Assembly: GCF_020193655.1 (NCBI RefSeq) | Contig: NZ_JADYVE010000005.1 | Span: 1-64,000 of the forward strand | Direction: 5' to 3' | Length of the DNA stretch: 64,000 nt | Origin: Ensifer sp. IC3342 | GTDB lineage: Bacteria; Pseudomonadota; Alphaproteobacteria; Rhizobiales; Rhizobiaceae | Shown: positions 26,829-34,854 of the stretch, one piece after another | Numbering within the stretch: the first letter of the stretch is position 1 | Layout: every line of letters begins with the position of its first letter | Notes under the pieces: generated by a model | What the model saw: only the letters and a program-made list of their open reading frames with translations | Told to the model about the DNA's origin: nothing | Databases searched by the model: none | Position numbers and translations under genes: made by a program

Positions 26829-27857
26829 TCAGTTCGCGTTGGCGCCGATCTCCCGGTCCCAGCGCTCCAGCAGTGCCTTGCGCTTGGCCGGGTCGCCATA
26901 GGTCTTGAAGTCGTAGTCGATCAGCTTGATGTCCTCGAACTTCGGCGCTTCCTTCGGAACTTCCGCGGTCTTGTTCGACGGGAGCTGGAAGGATTTCGCC
27001 TCCTTCATTTTCGACTGTACTGCGGCCGAGAGCGCCCAGTCGTACCATTTCTTGGCGTTGTCGAGGTTCTTCGCGCCCTTGATGATCGACATGGAGCCGA
27101 TCTCGTAGCCGGTGCCCTCGCAGGGCGCCATCGACTTCACCGGGAAGCCCTCGACCGTCTGGGCCACAGCGTCGTGCATGAAGACGATGCCGATCGCGGT
27201 CTCGCCGCGGGCGGCCGCCTTCACCGGCGCCGAACCGGACTTGGTGTATTGCGACACGTTGTCGTTGAGTTTCTTCAGATAGTCGAAAGCCTGGTCCTCG
27301 CCCATGATCTGGACGAGTGTGGCCAGCGCGGTATAGGCGGTGCCGGATGAGTTCGGATTGGCGATCTGGACCTCGCCCTTATACGAGGCGTCAAGCAGGT
27401 CGGCCCAGCACTTGGGCTCCTTGAAATTCTTCTGCTTGAAGATCTCGGTGTTGTAGCCCCAGCCGAGTGCGCCGGCATAGACACCGACCGTGCGGTAGCC
27501 GGCGCTCTCGGCCTGCTTGACCGCCCAGTCCTGCAGTTCGCCGAGCATTGGCGACTTGTATTCGAGCGTCAGCCCTTCGGAAGCGGCCTGCAGGTGCGGG
27601 TCGCCGGTGCCCGCCCACCAGATATCGGTTTTCGGATTGCGTGCCTCGGCGCGGATCTTCGCATAGGTCTCACCGGACGAAAGGCGAACCATGTTGACCG
27701 AAATGCCGGTCTCCTTCTCGAAGGCGCCCTCCATCTGTTCGCAGATCACCACATCCGCCGAGCAGATAAGGTTGAGATTTCCATCGGCATGCGCGGAAAA
27801 GGCAAAGAAAGTCACTCCCGCGGCAAGCGCCGCCGCGGCCATTTTCACCGAACCCAT
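26829..27857 (-). CDS. AfuA-type periplasmic binding protein
   Basis: This 342-residue family 1/6 binding protein has the signal peptide MGSVKMAAAALAAGVTFFAF, cleaved near SAHA-DG. The QIANPNSSGTAYTALATLV block and KLNDNVSQYTKSGSAPVKAA segment resemble AfuA, the hexose-phosphate binder of Actinobacillus, more than ferric-binding FbpA. The paired Tyr ligands of FbpA are not evident. It is the first gene of the operon and faces the LacI regulator across a region with three matching dyads. Confidence 0.82.
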   Translation of the reverse strand: MGSVKMAAAALAAGVTFFAFSAHADGNLNLICSADVVICEQMEGAFEKETGISVNMVRLSSGETYAKIRAEARNPKTDIWWAGTGDPHLQAASEGLTLEYKSPMLGELQDWAVKQAESAGYRTVGVYAGALGWGYNTEIFKQKNFKEPKCWADLLDASYKGEVQIANPNSSGTAYTALATLVQIMGEDQAFDYLKKLNDNVSQYTKSGSAPVKAAARGETAIGIVFMHDAVAQTVEGFPVKSMAPCEGTGYEIGSMSIIKGAKNLDNAKKWYDWALSAAVQSKMKEAKSFQLPSNKTAEVPKEAPKFEDIKLIDYDFKTYGDPAKRKALLERWDREIGANAN

Positions 27858-27900
27858 GATTTCCTCCCAGATTGTTCCGGCGCCTCCATGCCGGGCACTG

Positions 27901-28014
27901 TTGCAAGCGCGTGCAAATGCTGCATGAGCAGATTTTTGCTGTCAACATTTTTCTTCGGCTTTGCAGCCATCGCGGCGCCAGTCACACCTTGCACGCAATT
28001 GCAAAATTGTGCAA
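27901..28014. promoter_or_regulatory. Three TTGCA-N6-TGCAA operators in the divergent afuA-lacI region
   Basis: The pattern TTGCA-N6-TGCAA occurs three times: 27901-27916 (centre AGCGCG), 27989-28004 (CGCAAT) and 27999-28014 (AAATTG). The last two overlap by sharing a TTGCAA arm. The first lies about 45 bases upstream of the afuA-type start codon, and the overlapping pair sits just before the regulator's start. The placement fits a LacI-family repressor that controls the importer and itself, possibly with DNA looping across about 90 bp. Confidence 0.75.
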
Positions 28015-28020
28015 AACTCT

Positions 28021-29064
28021 ATGCATAGATCGCAACCCACTCAGGCCATCGTGTCGCAAAAGCCTTTCGTCAGTGCTCAGGAGGTCGCCGAGCGGGCGGG
28101 TGTTTCCCGTTCCGCCGTTTCGCGTACCTTTACCCCCGGCGCCAGCGTCTCGCCGGAGACGCGGCGCAGAGTGGTGGAGGCGGCCGACGCGCTTGGCTAT
28201 CACGTCAATCATCTCGCCCGCGGGCTGATGCTGAGCGAGAGCGGCATCGTCTGCCTCATCGTCTCCGACATGGGCACGCCCTACCGATCGAGCCTGATCC
28301 GGGCGGTGACACAGCAGTTGCAGGATGCCGGCAAGATCGCCATGCTGATCAACACCGACCGGTCCGACGGCAGCGTCGATCTCGCGCTAAGGCAGGCGAT
28401 CCGTTATCGCGCTGACGCCTCGATCATTCTCTCGGGAATGCCCGACAAGTCGATCACCCAGCTCTGCCTCAAGAACGGCCAGCGACTGGTGCTGATCAAC
28501 CGCGACGACGATCAGGAGGGGCCATTCAGGATCAACCTCGATGACGCCGCCGCCGCGGGCCGGCTTGTCACCGCCTTCCTGCGCGCCGGCTGCCGTCGCC
28601 TTGCCTTTGCCAATTCGGAGGCCGGAACGCCGAGCCTGATGGCGCGCGAGCACGGTTTCATCGCGGCCGCGAAGGCGATCGGCCTCGAGGTCGTCGTCGA
28701 GCGCTACGGACCGACCGGCTATGAAAGCGGCCGCGTGCTGGCACAAAGGCTGCTGACGCAGAGCGAGCGGCCCGATGCCGTTTTCTGCGCAACCGACCTC
28801 ATCGCCTGCGGTTTCATGGATGCCGCCCGGCACCAGTTCTCGATTGCCATTCCGGGTCAGCTTTGCGTCGCCGGCTTCGACGACATCGAGCAGGCGGCCT
28901 GGTCGTCCTACGAATTGACGACGTTCGCCCAGCCGGTCGAGGCGATCGCCCGGGAGGCGGTGACGTGGCTCGGCAAGGACGGCTCGGACGATCCTGCCGA
29001 GCGCATACATTCGGTCAGACTGAACGCCGATCTCGTGTGGCGTTCCTCCATCCGCGGCGGGTAG
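28021..29064 (+). CDS. LacI-family regulator of the AfuABC-type importer
   Basis: The 347-residue protein has the LacI helix-turn-helix SAQEVAERAGVSRSAVSRTF and hinge ADALGYHVNHLARGLM, then a ligand-binding domain ending in VAGFDDIEQAAWSSYELTTF. It is divergent from the importer operon and surrounded by the TTGCA-N6-TGCAA sites, its likely operators. The start is uncertain. The ATG at 28021 has no clear ribosome site, and a GTG near 28051 would still retain the whole helix-turn-helix. Confidence 0.85.
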   Translation: MHRSQPTQAIVSQKPFVSAQEVAERAGVSRSAVSRTFTPGASVSPETRRRVVEAADALGYHVNHLARGLMLSESGIVCLIVSDMGTPYRSSLIRAVTQQLQDAGKIAMLINTDRSDGSVDLALRQAIRYRADASIILSGMPDKSITQLCLKNGQRLVLINRDDDQEGPFRINLDDAAAAGRLVTAFLRAGCRRLAFANSEAGTPSLMAREHGFIAAAKAIGLEVVVERYGPTGYESGRVLAQRLLTQSERPDAVFCATDLIACGFMDAARHQFSIAIPGQLCVAGFDDIEQAAWSSYELTTFAQPVEAIAREAVTWLGKDGSDDPAERIHSVRLNADLVWRSSIRGG

Positions 29065-29328
29065 TACCTGCAAATTCCGAACGCGCCGGCTGGCAATCGC
29101 GATCCAACGGGCGCATGCTGGCTTGATCGTCCTCTGTGACTGGCGGTGCGAGCGCGCGCCGTCGCACTTTTCGCCGCCCGAGGGCGATGTGCGGACTACT
29201 GCATGTTTGCTTACATAGGAGCCGATTTAGGGACAAAACATGCAGCAGTTCAGGGTGCTGCAGCGACCTTTATGCGTCTGAAAAGGCCCATAAAGCTGTA
29301 GGATCAATCAGAACCCGAGGAGGTTACT
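29065..29328. other. Intergenic region between the LacI gene and dodecin
   Basis: Most of the space is taken by a family A palindrome at 29199-29301. The AGGAGG ribosome site for dodecin ends 6 bases before its GTG. No further gene is seen. Confidence 0.5.
29199..29301. repeat. Intergenic palindrome, family A copy 3
   Basis: CTGCATG (29199-29205) and CATGCAG (29239-29245) bound the first hairpin, with the inner AGCCGATTTAGGG segment also seen in copy 1. A second, imperfect hairpin runs from CTGCAGCG (29258) to GCTGTAG (29301). Confidence 0.7.
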
Positions 29329-29538
29329 GTGAGCGGGCACGTCTACAAGAAGATAGAGTTGATCGGAAGTTCAACGGCCTCGGTTACCGACGCCATCGAA
29401 GCGGCGATTTCGCGCGCCTCGAAAACCATGCGCAATCTCGACTGGTTCGAGGTCGACCAGATCCGGGGGCAGATCGTCAACGGGGAGGTGGCGCACTATC
29501 AGGTCGTCATGAAGGTGGGCTTCCGCCTCGACGATTGA
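29329..29538 (+). CDS. Dodecin, flavin-storage protein
   Basis: At 69 residues this matches the dodecin family, small proteins that form hollow dodecamers binding flavins and buffer free flavin. The typical VYKKIELIGSSTASVTDAIE opening and LDWFEVDQIRGQIVNGEVAH block, including the flavin-stacking Trp, are present. A GTG start is required, supported by AGGAGG 6 bases upstream. It appears monocistronic. Confidence 0.92.
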   Translation: MSGHVYKKIELIGSSTASVTDAIEAAISRASKTMRNLDWFEVDQIRGQIVNGEVAHYQVVMKVGFRLDD

Positions 29539-29788
29539 TGCGCGGCCGATGGCCGATCAAGGATAGGTTAATGGCTTCGGCCCGGGTGATGCAGATCGAG
29601 TCCGGGTCGTCGCGTACCGGTGCTTCGAACACAAGGACGGGGGTTATCGCGCCCGCTCCTCGGTCTCTCCTTCCTTTACATTTCGGCTTCCCATGCGCAC
29701 ACTCGCGCTTCAATTGGCTGCATGCTCTTGGCTTGAATCGGGTTCAAGGAGCATGCAGGGGAGGAAGGCGGTCCGTTGGGAGGCGGTC

Positions 29789-31675
29789 ATGTTTTCACAT
29801 TCCGACCATATCCGCGAAATCGAGCGAGTCGGCCGCGGCCTTCCGAGCAGTCGCGACGATATGGTCGTCAAATCCTGGCGGCGCTGCCTGGAACATCACC
29901 GCCTAGACCCGGCGCAGACTTGCGAGGCCTATATCGTACCGGAGACGCGGCTCAACGAGCATCGCCAGCAATCGGAAGACCTGATCACCATCGCCCGCTC
30001 CGGGCTCGAGCATCTGTTCCGGCAGGTGGCGGGGCAGAACTATGTGCTCCTGCTCTCCGACCGGCAGGGCGTTACTGTCGAGTTCCTTGGTGATCCGCTC
30101 TTCAACAACAGCCTTCGCAAGGCGGGGCTTTATCTCGGTTCCGAGTGGTCGGAATGGCGCGCCGGAACCTGCGCCGTCGGCGCCTGCATCGAGACGGGCG
30201 AGGCGTTGACGATCCACCAGACCGACCACTTCGACAACACGCACACGCCGCTCTCCTGCACGGCGGCGCCGATCTACGACATTCACGGCGAACTTTCGGC
30301 CGTCCTCGATATCTCGCTGTTGAGTTCACCGATTCTGAAGGCAAGCCAGAACCTGGCGCTTCATCTGGTCACCGCAAGCGCAAGACGCATCGAGCTCGCC
30401 AATCTCATGGCCCAGGCGCGGCATCAATGGGTGCTCAGGTTCTCGCGCTCGCCGGAATTCCTCGACGTCGATCCGGAGGCGGCGATCTCGATCGACGGCC
30501 TCGGGCGGATCGCCGGCATGACCCATGGAGGGGCCAAGATCCTGGCGCGCTCGACCGGGCTCGACTGGCGCGATCCACGCCAACTCATCGGCGAGCCGGT
30601 ATCGCGCTTCCTCGACCTGGAGGTCGACGACCTTCCTGAGCTCACGCGCCGCCGGCCGACGCAGGAACGGCTCGTTTTCGCCCGCGACGGCAATGCGCTC
30701 TTCGCCCATGCCATCGAGCCGCATTCGGGCATCCGCGCGCCGGCCGTCGTACGTGCGCAGATCCCGCCGCCGCTGCGCCGGCTCGGCGGCGATGCGCCTG
30801 AAATTGTCGCGTTGCAGGCAAAGGCCGCGAAACTCGCCCGCACCGGACTGCCGATCCTCATCCAGGGGGAGACCGGGACGGGCAAGGAACACCTGGCGCG
30901 CGCCATCCACGAGGGCAGCGGCCTTGCGGGCCGCTTCGTCGCCATAAATTGCGCGGCGATCCCCGAGCAACTGATCGAGAGCGAGCTCTTCGGTTATCTG
31001 CCGGGCGCCTTCACCGGAGCATCGGCCAAAGGCCGCAAGGGCCTGATCGAACAGGCGGACGGCGGCACGCTCTTTCTCGACGAGATCGGCGACATGCCTC
31101 TTGGGCTGCAGAGCCGTCTGCTCCGGGTGCTGGCCGAGCGCGAGGTGCTTCCGGTTGGAGGCACTGTGCCGCGCCCGGTCCAGATCCGGATCGTTTCGGC
31201 CTCGCATCGGCCTTTGCAGACGCTGGTCTCGCAAGGCGCCTTCCGCGAAGATCTCTACTATCGCCTCAACGCCGCGATGCTCTCATTGCCGCCGCTAAGA
31301 GACAGACCGGACTTCGATTGGGTGCTGGAGCAGATCCTGAAACGGCATTCCGACGCGGCGGGAGAACACACGCTCTCTCCTGCCGCGCGCGTGGCGTTGA
31401 AGGCGCATGACTGGCCGGGAAACATTCGCGAGCTCGACAACGCCATCGCGGTTGCGGCCGCGCTCACAGAAGGCTCTGTCATCGAAGTTTGCGATCTGCC
31501 GGACTATCTCGTCGCCAAGGCCAAGCCGGACGAGGTGGGCGAGGCCGGCGCGGCGCTGAGCCTGATGCTCAATGCCTGCAGCGGCAACATTTCCGAGACG
31601 GCGCGTCGCTTGGGCCTTGATCGCTCAACCGTGCATCGGCAGATCAAGCGTTATCACCTCAAGCAGAAGCACTGA
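29789..31675 (+). CDS. Sigma-54-dependent activator of AcoR type
   Basis: This 628-residue enhancer-binding protein has an N-terminal GAF-like sensor region (about 60-210, including RAGTCAVGACIETGEALTIH). An AAA+ domain carries Walker A GETGTGKE (about 360), the sigma-54 contact loop GAFTGA (about 406) and Walker B GGTLFLDEIGD. A Fis-type helix-turn-helix, NISETARRLGLDRSTVHRQI, closes it. The architecture is that of AcoR, which senses acetoin-type signals. I chose the ATG at 29789 because GGGAGG lies 7 bases upstream. It precedes a gene pair with a -24/-12 promoter, its likely target. Confidence 0.92.
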   Translation: MFSHSDHIREIERVGRGLPSSRDDMVVKSWRRCLEHHRLDPAQTCEAYIVPETRLNEHRQQSEDLITIARSGLEHLFRQVAGQNYVLLLSDRQGVTVEFLGDPLFNNSLRKAGLYLGSEWSEWRAGTCAVGACIETGEALTIHQTDHFDNTHTPLSCTAAPIYDIHGELSAVLDISLLSSPILKASQNLALHLVTASARRIELANLMAQARHQWVLRFSRSPEFLDVDPEAAISIDGLGRIAGMTHGGAKILARSTGLDWRDPRQLIGEPVSRFLDLEVDDLPELTRRRPTQERLVFARDGNALFAHAIEPHSGIRAPAVVRAQIPPPLRRLGGDAPEIVALQAKAAKLARTGLPILIQGETGTGKEHLARAIHEGSGLAGRFVAINCAAIPEQLIESELFGYLPGAFTGASAKGRKGLIEQADGGTLFLDEIGDMPLGLQSRLLRVLAEREVLPVGGTVPRPVQIRIVSASHRPLQTLVSQGAFREDLYYRLNAAMLSLPPLRDRPDFDWVLEQILKRHSDAAGEHTLSPAARVALKAHDWPGNIRELDNAIAVAAALTEGSVIEVCDLPDYLVAKAKPDEVGEAGAALSLMLNACSGNISETARRLGLDRSTVHRQIKRYHLKQKH

Positions 31676-31792
31676 GCTTCCTCGCGCCGCAACAGATCGG
31701 CTGCCACACCTGTGGCGGCGGCGTTGTCCGACGCAACACGGCCGCTCGAGCATCCTCTCTGAAATCATTGCATTTTCCACGTCAGCAACGGC

Positions 31793-31810
31793 TTGGCACA
31801 GCCATTGCAA
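31793..31810 (+). promoter_or_regulatory. Sigma-54 (-24/-12) promoter for the dehydrogenase-monooxygenase operon
   Basis: TGGCAC (31794-31799), a 5-base gap, and TTGCA (31805-31809) match the RpoN consensus TGGCAC-N5-TTGCW, with a T just before the TGG. The predicted start is near 31821, and the dehydrogenase ATG is at 31850. The activator encoded just upstream has the sigma-54 contact motif, so the pairing is coherent. Confidence 0.85.
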
Positions 31811-31849
31811 ATCGCTGTTCAACCATAACGGCAGCGATCAGGAGGAAAT

Positions 31850-32923
31850 ATGCGAGCGCTCAGATTTCATGCGGCCAAGGATCTCAGGATCGAGGATATC
31901 CCGGCGCCGGAGAAGCCCGCGGCCGGGCAGGTGCTGATCCGCAACCGCCTTGTCGGCATATGCGGTACTGACCTGCACGAATATGCTTACGGCCCAATTT
32001 TCATTCCTAAGGAGCCACACCCGTTCACCGGCGCATATGGCCCTCAAGTCTTGGGGCACGAGTTCGGCGGCGTGGTCGAGGCGGTCGGCGACGGCGTGAC
32101 GTCGGTTCGCGCCGGCGACCGGGTTTCCGTGCAGCCGCTGATCATGCCGCGCGCCGGCGACTATTTCGCCGATCGCGGCCTCTTCCACCTGAGCACGGAA
32201 TTGGCGCTCGCGGGTTTGAGCTGGGCTTGGGGGGGCATGGCCGAATACGCTTTGCTCAACGAATACAATGTCGAGAAGATTCCCGACGAGATGACGGACG
32301 AGGAGGCAGCACTCGTCGAGCCGACCGCCGTTGCGGTCTACGCCTGCGATCGCGGCGGGGTGACGGCCGGCAGCAGCGTGCTCGTGACCGGCGCCGGGCC
32401 GATCGGCGTGCTGACATTACTTGCCGCGCGCGCGGCCGGTGCGGCCCAGCTCTTCGTCTCCGATATCAACGACGCCCGCCTCGAATTCGCAGCATCGATC
32501 CTGCCGGATCTCGTCACGATCAACCCCGAGCGAAGAAGACCGGGTGATGTCGTGCGGACTTTGACTGAGGGCAAGGTCGGCTGTGACGTCGCGATCGAAT
32601 GTGTCGGAAACGAGCACGCGCTCAAGGCCTGTGTCGATGCGGTGCGCAAGCAGGGCGTGGTCGTGCAGACTGGCCTGCATCCGCATGAAAACCCGCTCGA
32701 CTGGTTTCAGGTCACCTTCAAGGACATCGATCTGCGCGGCTCCTGGGCCTATCCAACCCACTACTGGCCGCGCGTCATCCGTCTGATCGCGTCCGGCCTG
32801 CTGCCGGCGAAGCGGATCGTCACCAAGCGCATCGCCCTCGATGAAGCGGTGACCGATGGGTTCGACACGCTTCTCGACCCGTCCGGCAAGCACCTGAAGA
32901 TCCTGATCGATCTCATGAAGTGA
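31850..32923 (+). CDS. Zinc-dependent 2,3-butanediol dehydrogenase-type enzyme
   Basis: This 357-residue medium-chain dehydrogenase carries the catalytic zinc site in VGICGTDLHEY (Cys, with Asp in place of the usual Ser) and GHEFGGVVEAVGDGV (His-Glu). The NAD-binding motif is VLVTGAGPIGVLTLLAARAAG. The structural-zinc Cys cluster is absent, as in (R,R)-butanediol dehydrogenases such as BdhA, the closest match by eye. The enzyme would interconvert acetoin and butanediol or a related vicinal alcohol. AGGAGG supports the start, and a sigma-54 promoter lies 40 bases upstream. Confidence 0.85.
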   Translation: MRALRFHAAKDLRIEDIPAPEKPAAGQVLIRNRLVGICGTDLHEYAYGPIFIPKEPHPFTGAYGPQVLGHEFGGVVEAVGDGVTSVRAGDRVSVQPLIMPRAGDYFADRGLFHLSTELALAGLSWAWGGMAEYALLNEYNVEKIPDEMTDEEAALVEPTAVAVYACDRGGVTAGSSVLVTGAGPIGVLTLLAARAAGAAQLFVSDINDARLEFAASILPDLVTINPERRRPGDVVRTLTEGKVGCDVAIECVGNEHALKACVDAVRKQGVVVQTGLHPHENPLDWFQVTFKDIDLRGSWAYPTHYWPRVIRLIASGLLPAKRIVTKRIALDEAVTDGFDTLLDPSGKHLKILIDLMK

Positions 32924-32991
32924 CGCCGATATTCCCGCGCCGGCGGATGAGGAGCCGCCCGCGACTACCCAAGCGAAAAGGAGGAGATCTC

Positions 32992-34794
32992 ATGCTTGAA
33001 GAAAGTCCCAACACCCGTATCGACAGCGCGCTCGCCAAGCTCGGCAGGGCGCTCGAACAGGGCGATATTGAGGCAGCCGTCAACCTGTTCCAGGCGGATT
33101 GCTACTGGCGCGACCTCGTCACCTTTACCTGGAACATAAGGACGATGGAGGGCCGGGACCAGATCCGCGACATGCTGATGAGCCAGCTCGCGGCGGTGAA
33201 GCCGGCGCAGTTCCGGCAGGACGTGAACGAAGGAGCAAGCGGCGGGGACGGCGTGACCGATGGCTGGTTCGAATTCGAGACGGACGTGGCGCGAGGCTAT
33301 GGCCATATCCGGTTGAAGAACGGCCTGATCTGGACTCTTCTCACGACCATGACCGAGCTTAAGGGTCACGAGGAGCCGAAGGGTTTCAGGCGGCCACTCG
33401 GTGCCGAGCACGGTCACGACCCCAGTCGGCGGACGTGGAAGGAAAAGCGCGAGCGGGAGGCGGCCGAGCTCGGCTACGCGACGCAACCCTATGTCGTCAT
33501 CATCGGCGGCGGTCAGGGCGGCATCGCGCTCGGCGCGCGCCTGCGCCAGCTGAACGTGCCGGCGATCATCATCGAGAAGAACGGACGCCCGGGTGACAGC
33601 TGGCGCAAGCGCTACAAGTCGCTCTGCCTGCATGACCCGGTCTGGTACGACCACCTGCCTTATATTCCCTTCCCGGAGAACTGGCCGGTCTTCGCGCCGA
33701 AGGACAAGATCGGCGACTGGCTGGAGATGTATACGAAGGTAATGGAGCTCAACTACTGGGGCTCGACCACGTGCAAGTCGGCCAAGTACGATGAGGAGGC
33801 GAAAGAGTGGACTGTCGTCGTCGAGCGCAACGGCGAGGAAGTCGTGCTTCGGCCGAAGCAGCTCGTTCTCGCGACCGGGATGTCGGGTAAGCCGAACATT
33901 CCGAAACTCGCGGGCCAGGACCTCTTCAAAGGCGAACAGCAGCATTCGTCGCAGCATCCGGGGCCGGATGCTTATCGCGGCAAGAAGGCGGTGGTCATCG
34001 GCTCCAACAATTCCGCGCATGATATCTGCGCGGCGCTTTGGGAAGGCGGTGCCGACGTGACGATGGTGCAGCGCTCGTCGACGCACATCGTGCGCTCCGA
34101 CACGCTGATGGATATCGGGCTCGGGGACCTCTATTCCGAGCGGGCGGTTGCCGCCGGCATGACGACGCGCAAGGCCGATCTGATCTTCGCCTCGCTTCCC
34201 TATCGGATCATGCATGAGTTCCAGATTCCGCTTTACGAGAAGATGCGCGAGCGTGACGCCAAGTTCTATGCGGATCTGGAAAAGGCCGGCTTCATGCTCG
34301 ACTGGGGCGCCGACGGCTCCGGCCTGTTCATGAAATATCTGCGCCGCGGTTCCGGCTATTACATCGACGTCGGCGCCTGCGATCTCGTCATCGACGGCAG
34401 CATCAAGCTGAAATCCGGCTCCGACGTCAGCCACCTGACGGAGGATGCGGTCGTCCTGAAGGACGGCACCGAGCTTCCGGCCGATCTCATCGTCTACGCC
34501 ACCGGCTATGGCTCGATGAACGGCTGGGCGGCCGACCTCATCTCGAAGGAGGTTGCAGACAAGGTCGGCAAGGTCTGGGGCCTCGGTTCCGATACGCCGA
34601 AGGATCCGGGGCCCTGGGAGGGCGAGCAGCGCAACATGTGGAAGCCGACGCAGCAGGAGGCGCTCTGGTTCCACGGCGGCAACCTGCATCAGTCGCGGCA
34701 CTATTCGCAATATTTGTCGCTGCAGCTGAAGGCGCGCTGCGAAGGCATTCCGACTCCAGTCTACGGCCTCCAGGAGCGTTACCACCTCGGCTGA
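32992..34794 (+). CDS. NTF2-like domain fused to a class B flavin monooxygenase
   Basis: The 600-residue protein begins with about 120 residues of NTF2/SnoaL-like character (ALAKLGRALEQGDIEAAVNL, DCYWRDLVTFTWN). A flavin monooxygenase follows: FAD motif IIGGGQGG near 168 and NADPH motif VIGSNNSAHD near 338. Between them the fingerprint FKGEQQHSSQHPG has the FxGxxxH core, with His where Baeyer-Villiger enzymes have Trp. It could oxidise a ketone or small hydroxyketone made by the adjacent dehydrogenase. The ATG at 32992 has GGAGGAG just upstream. An upstream in-frame ATG at 32920 overlaps the dehydrogenase end. Confidence 0.82.
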   Translation: MLEESPNTRIDSALAKLGRALEQGDIEAAVNLFQADCYWRDLVTFTWNIRTMEGRDQIRDMLMSQLAAVKPAQFRQDVNEGASGGDGVTDGWFEFETDVARGYGHIRLKNGLIWTLLTTMTELKGHEEPKGFRRPLGAEHGHDPSRRTWKEKREREAAELGYATQPYVVIIGGGQGGIALGARLRQLNVPAIIIEKNGRPGDSWRKRYKSLCLHDPVWYDHLPYIPFPENWPVFAPKDKIGDWLEMYTKVMELNYWGSTTCKSAKYDEEAKEWTVVVERNGEEVVLRPKQLVLATGMSGKPNIPKLAGQDLFKGEQQHSSQHPGPDAYRGKKAVVIGSNNSAHDICAALWEGGADVTMVQRSSTHIVRSDTLMDIGLGDLYSERAVAAGMTTRKADLIFASLPYRIMHEFQIPLYEKMRERDAKFYADLEKAGFMLDWGADGSGLFMKYLRRGSGYYIDVGACDLVIDGSIKLKSGSDVSHLTEDAVVLKDGTELPADLIVYATGYGSMNGWAADLISKEVADKVGKVWGLGSDTPKDPGPWEGEQRNMWKPTQQEALWFHGGNLHQSRHYSQYLSLQLKARCEGIPTPVYGLQERYHLG

Positions 34795-34808
34795 GCGCCA
34801 CGAAATGT

Positions 34809-34834
34809 GCCAGCCGGCTTACCTGCCGGCTGGC
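34809..34834. terminator. Hairpin between convergent monooxygenase and RND genes
   Basis: GCCAGCCGGC (34809-34818) pairs perfectly with GCCGGCTGGC (34825-34834) around TTACCT. It lies 15 bases after the monooxygenase stop and before the convergent RND stop. There is no strong T tract, so it may be a barrier for both directions and not a classic intrinsic terminator. Confidence 0.6.
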
Positions 34835-34854
34835 GCGTCAAAAATCACGGGAGC

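Noticed and set aside
32965..34785. A minus-strand open frame of about 606 codons antisense to the flavin monooxygenase
   Set aside because: The plus strand has clear FAD and NADPH motifs and a good ribosome site. The antisense frame has none.
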